Below the pieces are notes generated by a model, which saw only the letters and a program-made list of their open reading frames with translations, did no database searches and was not told the origin of the DNA. From an uncultured Oscillospiraceae bacterium (GTDB taxonomy: Bacteria > Bacillota > Clostridia > Oscillospirales > Oscillospiraceae), in assembly GCA_937915075.1 (NCBI GenBank), contig CALDMA010000190.1, forward strand, positions 1-7,019: a stretch of 7,019 nt of DNA. The letters run 5' to 3'. The position numbers and the translations under genes were made by a program. Numbering within the stretch: position 1 is the first letter of the stretch; each line of letters opens with the position of its first letter. Below are positions 5,968-7,019 of this stretch, one piece after another.

Positions 5968-7019
5968 ATGGAGCAGTATCCGTCTGACAACTTCATTCCG
6001 CAGCGCGAGCCCAACGAGGTCACGCTCGAGTACATCGCCGAGCCGAAGCCCTACGTCGCCTACTATGTGCAGGACCGCCCGCTGCCCGGCAGGAAGCCGG
6101 AGACCGCCGCGCAGGAGCCGCCCGCCAGGACGCGCCGCAAGGAGCACCGCGGGCTGAAAATTTTCCTCATCTGCCTGGCCGCGGTCCTCGTTCTCGCCGG
6201 CGGGCTGTACGCCGCCTGGTGGTTCGGTCTGCTGCCGGACCGCTTCTACGGCGACGATCACGGCGACTACTATGACGATCCCGACTACTATTATTACTAC
6301 GGCGAGCTTGGCGAGAGCGCCGAGCCGGAGCTGCCGGTCGTATCGGCGGACGACGGCGTGCGCCTTGTCTACGCGGACGGCCACGGCGACGCGCTGACCA
6401 TTCAGGAGATCTACCGGAAGGTCAATCCCTCCACCGTCACGGTGGTGACCGAGCTGCCGCGCGGCGCGTCCGTCGGCACAGGCGTCATCCTGACGGAGGA
6501 CGGCTACATCATCACCAACGCGCACGTCATCGCCGGCGGCACGAGCTGCTACGTTGCCCTTGCGGACGGCTCGGTCTTCGACGCCGCCCTTGTCGGCTAC
6601 GACGCGGAGCAGGACCTCGCCGTCATCAAGGCGCAGGACACCGACGGCCGCGCGGCGCAGGGCCTTCCCGCCGCGGAGTTCGGCGACTCCGACGCGCTGA
6701 GCGTCGGCGACCCGGTCTACGCCATCGGCAACCCGCTCGGCGTGGAGCTGCGCGGCACGCTGACCGACGGCATCGTGTCCGCCATCAACCGCGACGTGGA
6801 GGTGGACGGCGTGACCATGACGCTCATCCAGACCAACGCCGCGCTCAACAATGGCAACTCCGGCGGCCCGCTCATCAACCAGTACGGGCAGGTCATCGGC
6901 ATCAACGTGATGAAGATGGGCATGGACCGCTGGTCCACCGCGAGCGTCGAGGGCCTCGGCTTCGCCATTCCCATCGCCTCAAGCGCCTACATCGTCAACG
7001 ACATCCTCCGCTGCGGCGG
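5968..7019 (+). CDS. HtrA/DegP-like S1C serine protease, membrane-anchored (3' end outside window)
   Basis: This envelope quality-control protease is predicted to cleave misfolded exported proteins. The frame stays open to the window end: 350 whole codons are visible. A cytoplasmic, Pro/Glu-rich N-terminal tail (1-63) is followed by one membrane helix (64-89), an Asp/Tyr-rich linker (92-112) and the trypsin-like domain from about 145. The catalytic triad is intact: His186 in TNAHVI, Asp216 in QDLAVIK and Ser298 in GNSGGP. The flanking AIGNPLG (252-258) and LIQTNAALNNGNSGGP context is typical of HtrA. A PDZ domain would be expected beyond the visible end. The start follows AGGAG (5956-5960) at 7 nt. 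Only 15 nt separate it from the kinase stop, with no promoter or terminator between, so it is co-transcribed with the two-component pair and probably under its control. Confidence 0.95.
   Translation, partial: MEQYPSDNFIPQREPNEVTLEYIAEPKPYVAYYVQDRPLPGRKPETAAQEPPARTRRKEHRGLKIFLICLAAVLVLAGGLYAAWWFGLLPDRFYGDDHGDYYDDPDYYYYYGELGESAEPELPVVSADDGVRLVYADGHGDALTIQEIYRKVNPSTVTVVTELPRGASVGTGVILTEDGYIITNAHVIAGGTSCYVALADGSVFDAALVGYDAEQDLAVIKAQDTDGRAAQGLPAAEFGDSDALSVGDPVYAIGNPLGVELRGTLTDGIVSAINRDVEVDGVTMTLIQTNAALNNGNSGGPLINQYGQVIGINVMKMGMDRWSTASVEGLGFAIPIASSAYIVNDILRCG

Noticed and set aside
4477..6525. Very long open frame (682 codons) on the minus strand
   Set aside because: It lies antisense to the kinase and the protease, both of which have intact family motifs. 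Its translation is Arg/His/Asp-rich with no recognisable domain, as expected from the opposite strand of GC-rich genes.

Overview
The window is GC-rich, protein-dense DNA. It most likely comes from a high-GC, endospore-lineage member of the Clostridia, and the Oscillospirales are my best guess. This rests on a spoIID-type gene, AGGAGG-like ribosome binding sites, Firmicutes-style -35/-10 promoters, an OmpR-type response regulator with its kinase, and a membrane-anchored HtrA protease with a long cytoplasmic tail. The taxonomic call is inference; no rRNA or other marker is present.

Layout: (1) 1-403, the 3' part of tadA (+), the tRNA wobble-adenosine deaminase. (2) 404-572, an AT-rich gap ending in a perfect bidirectional terminator at 523-550. 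(3) 573-1313 (-), an uncharacterised polytopic membrane protein with its own promoter at 1355-1383. (4) 1314-1464, a divergent control region. (5) 1465-2466 (+), a SpoIID/LytB-family peptidoglycan lytic transglycosylase. (6) 2539-3663 (+), a secreted protein that appears to combine a copper-amine-oxidase-like stalk domain with a NodB-fold deacetylase domain lacking its catalytic residues. (7) 3664-3817, a gap holding a second, degenerate copy of the end of gene 6, then an operator-like repeat and a TATAAT. (8) 3818-4501 response regulator, 4501-5952 sensor histidine kinase and 5968-7019 (cut by the window end) HtrA/DegP-like protease, forming one tight operon.

The last three genes make a plausible envelope-stress unit. 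The kinase senses outside the membrane, the regulator binds DNA, and the co-transcribed S1C protease degrades or manages damaged exported proteins. The arrangement recalls the CssRS control of htrA in Bacillus, but here the protease gene lies in the same operon. SpoIID and the pseudo-deacetylase also act at the cell envelope, so most of the window concerns the wall and membrane.

No mobile element, CRISPR array, tRNA or rRNA was seen. I found no clearly new multi-gene system. The most unusual items are the catalytically dead deacetylase-like protein and the duplicated relic of its C-terminal coding end.
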